Positions 62,276 to 64,000 of a stretch of DNA of 64,000 nucleotides are shown here, in pieces (the stretch's first letter is position 1; each line of letters starts with the position of its first letter). Source of the stretch: Streptomyces sannanensis (GTDB lineage Bacteria > Actinomycetota > Actinomycetes > Streptomycetales > Streptomycetaceae); assembly GCF_039536205.1 (NCBI RefSeq), contig NZ_BAAAYL010000001.1, forward strand, positions 7,345,354 to 7,409,353. Reading direction: 5' to 3'. Below the pieces are notes generated by a model. The model had not been told where the DNA came from, ran no database searches, and was given only the letters and a program-made list of their open reading frames with translations. The position numbers were made by a program, and so were the translations under genes.

Positions 62276-62725
62276 GGGCGGGACTTCCTCTCTCACGGAG
62301 GGCGTCGAGGGATGGTTGGGCGTTACCGGACAGATCTCCCACATCGAGGCACAGTCAGCTACCGCAAGAGGGCCAGATGCGGCTAACCGGATTACGGAGT
62401 GCACTGTTCGGGGGACAGTTGCGAACGCGGTGGCCTGGAGCCGGCCTGCCACTGGCGCAGTCGGCCTGTACCTCCAGCGGTCTTCTCAGCACCCGCAGCA
62501 GGTGATCCTCCGCGTCGACGGGAAGCCCAGGGCGACCGCGGGCAAGTCCGCGTTGTCGATGGCGGCTGGAAGGCTGAACGGCATGAACGGCGACGATGAG
62601 CAGCTGCTGCGCGGCTGCGTGTATGCGATGTGCCGGTTTGGCGCCAGTGGGTGGGTGTCAGTGGCAGCATGTCAGAGGGCGTTTGGCTGGCTCACGCCGT
62701 AGCGTTGGCATGAACTCGGCGGACG
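62276..62725. other. Intergenic, nothing recognised
   Basis: About 450 bp upstream of the beta-trefoil-like gene. A weak plus-strand frame (MNGDDEQLLRGCVYAMCRFG) is protein-like but cannot be assigned. Confidence 0.4.
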
Positions 62726-62739
62726 ATGACGTTCCGCTG

Positions 62740-63176
62740 CGGGTTGGGCGGTTCCAGCAAATCGAGTCGTGGAGCGCCGCGGCGCCGATGCCGAGGCCTG
62801 GCCAAGCCCGTCGGCGTCGGGGGAGCGCTGGTCGCGCTGCTGCCGTACTGCGCGATCTGCACTGGGTTCTACGGGGCGTTCGGCTACTTCGCGCGGAACG
62901 CCCTGGCCGACCTCACCGGTGTGACAGTTCCCTGGCCGCTGTGGGCGCTGGCCGCGGTGGCCGTCGTCGGGTGCCTCGGCTGGCCAGGTGTTCGGCGCCG
63001 GCGCCGGCGGGATGTTCGTGCTCGTCCTCGGCGCGTTCATCGGCTTCGAGGGCACCGCGATCTACTCGGAGGAGGCGCGGGAGCCGAAGCGGACGATCCC
63101 TCGCGCGACCTACCTGGCCGTCGCCTTCCTTGCCCTGTTCTACAGCCACCTGGGGAGGTCGAGGATCGGGGCGTTG
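62740..63176 (+). pseudogene. APC-type amino acid permease remnant
   Basis: Membrane segments of an amino acid/polyamine permease are seen in two frames: GALVALLPYCAICTGFYGAF GYFA and WPLWALAAVAVVGCLGW, then after a shift near 62985 MFVLVLGAFIGFEGTAIYSE EAREPKRTIPRATYLAV, the family's conserved central loop. Helices before and after are missing. Clearly a fragment. Confidence 0.75.
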
Positions 63177-63319
63177 CGGTGATGACGTACGAGCCCCCGC
63201 CGACTACGGAGCCGGGGCCGATGAGGTAGCCGCCGCTGCGGAGCCTGGGCCCTCGGTCCCGGGTCCGCGGGCAGGGCGCCCACCGGAGATGCTGCACGAT
63301 GGTGCACCTCGTGGTGCGC

Positions 63320-63485
63320 GGAGGTCCTTCGCTTCGCGGAGGGCGTCGGCGCGGGCAAGGGGGTCTTGGAACTCATCGGCAACGACGTCGCCGCGTTCTG
63401 TGACGACCTGGTCAAGGACTCACGCACCTATGCGGACGTCTACCGGGAATCCATCAGCCGGGAGCCCGGCACGACCGAGACGTAA
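63320..63485 (+). pseudogene. 3' end of an unrecognised gene
   Basis: A frame without a start reads FAEGVGAGKGVLELIGNDVA AFCDDLVKDSRTYADVYRES, ending in a stop at 63485. Composition and codon use look coding, but I do not recognise the family. It follows the permease remnant and is probably the tail of another truncated gene. Confidence 0.4.
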
Positions 63486-63549
63486 CACCGCCGCCCCATG
63501 CCAGCGGGCGTAACCCGCACGCGCGGTTCGTTCACCTCGGCGCAGCGCG

Positions 63550-63726
63550 ATGAGACGCGGGCCGACCGGCCACCAGAAGCCGTCGCAGATCCCGTCCACC
63601 GAGGTGGTCGAGCAGGCCGGCGAGACCTGGCTCAGCCACGCCAACGCCGGCAACGCCCCCGGAAAGCAGGTCTCCGGCGGCTGGCCGCTCGACACCATTC
63701 CCCAGGACGACGCGCCTGACGCGTAG
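63550..63726 (+). CDS. Small hypothetical ORF (58 aa)
   Basis: The frame MRRGPTGHQKPSQIPSTEVV, then GETWLSHANAGNAPGKQVSG GWPLDTIPQDD has a hydrophilic, protein-like composition. No strong ribosome site and no known motif. It may be a real small gene or the tail of another one. Confidence 0.35.
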   Translation: MRRGPTGHQKPSQIPSTEVVEQAGETWLSHANAGNAPGKQVSGGWPLDTIPQDDAPDA

Positions 63727-63854
63727 GCACGGACGATCACTCAATCCGAGTTCCGAAACAGCACCTGAACAGGCAATCAGGTCCAAGAGCCAGCGATCCA
63801 CGCGGCAAGGCCCGGAGGAGTCGAACCAGGCACACTCACACAACCAGGTGGAAC

Positions 63855-63998
63855 ATGGCAAACAACAGCGCTTCCTCAACCGATTCGAAGTGGACCGGCA
63901 TGGTGCCGGTCGACGAAACGGCCCTGGCCGTCACCGACACCGGCGGTTCCGGCATCCCCGTGGTCTACCTCAACGGCCAGTTAAGATTGGGTGTGTAA
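63855..63998 (+). pseudogene. Alpha/beta hydrolase N-terminus, truncated at the window edge
   Basis: The ATG at 63855 after AGGTGG opens the first strands of an alpha/beta hydrolase (MVPVDETALAVTDTGGSGIP VVYLNGQ). After the oxyanion-hole strand the homology stops abruptly at about 63980, and a TAA ends the frame at 63998. The sequence after the break (AGATTGGGTGTGTAAGG) could be the terminal repeat of an insertion sequence lying beyond the window. Confidence 0.6.
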
Positions 63999-64000
63999 GG

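Overview
The window is very GC-rich, with strong third-position GC bias, and carries a short chaplin gene, Tat signal peptides, SpoIIE-type phosphatases, CGNR regulators and actinobacterial insertion sequences. It is chromosomal DNA of a Streptomyces or a close relative, most likely from a chromosome arm or another plastic accessory region, because mobile-element debris and broken genes are dense. I saw no rRNA, tRNA or CRISPR array.

Layout. 0-6 kb: 3' part of a hydrogenase-maturation hypX/hoxX gene, a GNAT acetyltransferase, a phosphoribosyltransferase, a PAS/GAF/SpoIIE phosphatase and a LysR regulator. 6-13 kb: a chaplin, broken sulfite oxidase, ABC exporter and hydrolase genes, a protein kinase, a 58-residue His/Asp-rich microprotein, an arylamine N-acetyltransferase and a hydrolase with Cys at the nucleophile position. 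13-16.5 kb: a sulfide/persulfide module (rhodanese, TauE/SafE exporter, rhodanese fragment, metallo-beta-lactamase/rhodanese fusion, CstR-like repressor) tied together by three near-identical 16-bp operators. 16.6-30 kb: an FMN-reductase-like protein, an acetolactate-synthase-type enzyme, an RCK channel-like protein, a beta-glucosidase/MFS/TetR sugar module, a thioredoxin-reductase-like flavoprotein behind a foreign gene fragment, and a Tat-exported beta-propeller. 30.8-31.7 kb: a secreted TNT-type NAD glycohydrolase coupled to a small possible immunity gene.

32-44 kb: a SnoaL-like protein, a DUF389 membrane protein, a methyltransferase, broken DUF1906 and LmbE genes, two divergent CGNR-regulated units (an MFS exporter; an arginase-like enzyme plus partner), and remains of an integrated plasmid (relaxase pieces, Trypco1-like and beta-propeller fragments, a TPR/caspase-like protein). 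44-48.5 kb: a Tn554-type tnpABC set followed by an acetyltransferase. 48.8-53.3 kb: a graveyard of resolvase, IS3, ISL3, IS256 and NAD-ligase fragments around a VanJ-like phosphatase.

53.5-56 kb holds the most striking gene: about 821 residues with an N-terminal class I terpene synthase domain and a C-terminal class II (squalene-hopene-like) cyclase region, the reverse of the classical order. It is followed by an IS1182-family element with recognisable ends. 58-61 kb: a secreted CAP protein and a tight three-gene operon (16-Cys double-psi-barrel protein, Tat-exported protein, MauE-like membrane protein) that looks like a new oxidative-folding or export unit. The last 3 kb is mostly decayed genes and ends in a truncated hydrolase.

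A general feature is the number of genes that have lost internal or terminal segments or carry frameshifts, which points to deletion-driven decay; assembly errors should be excluded for the single-base cases.
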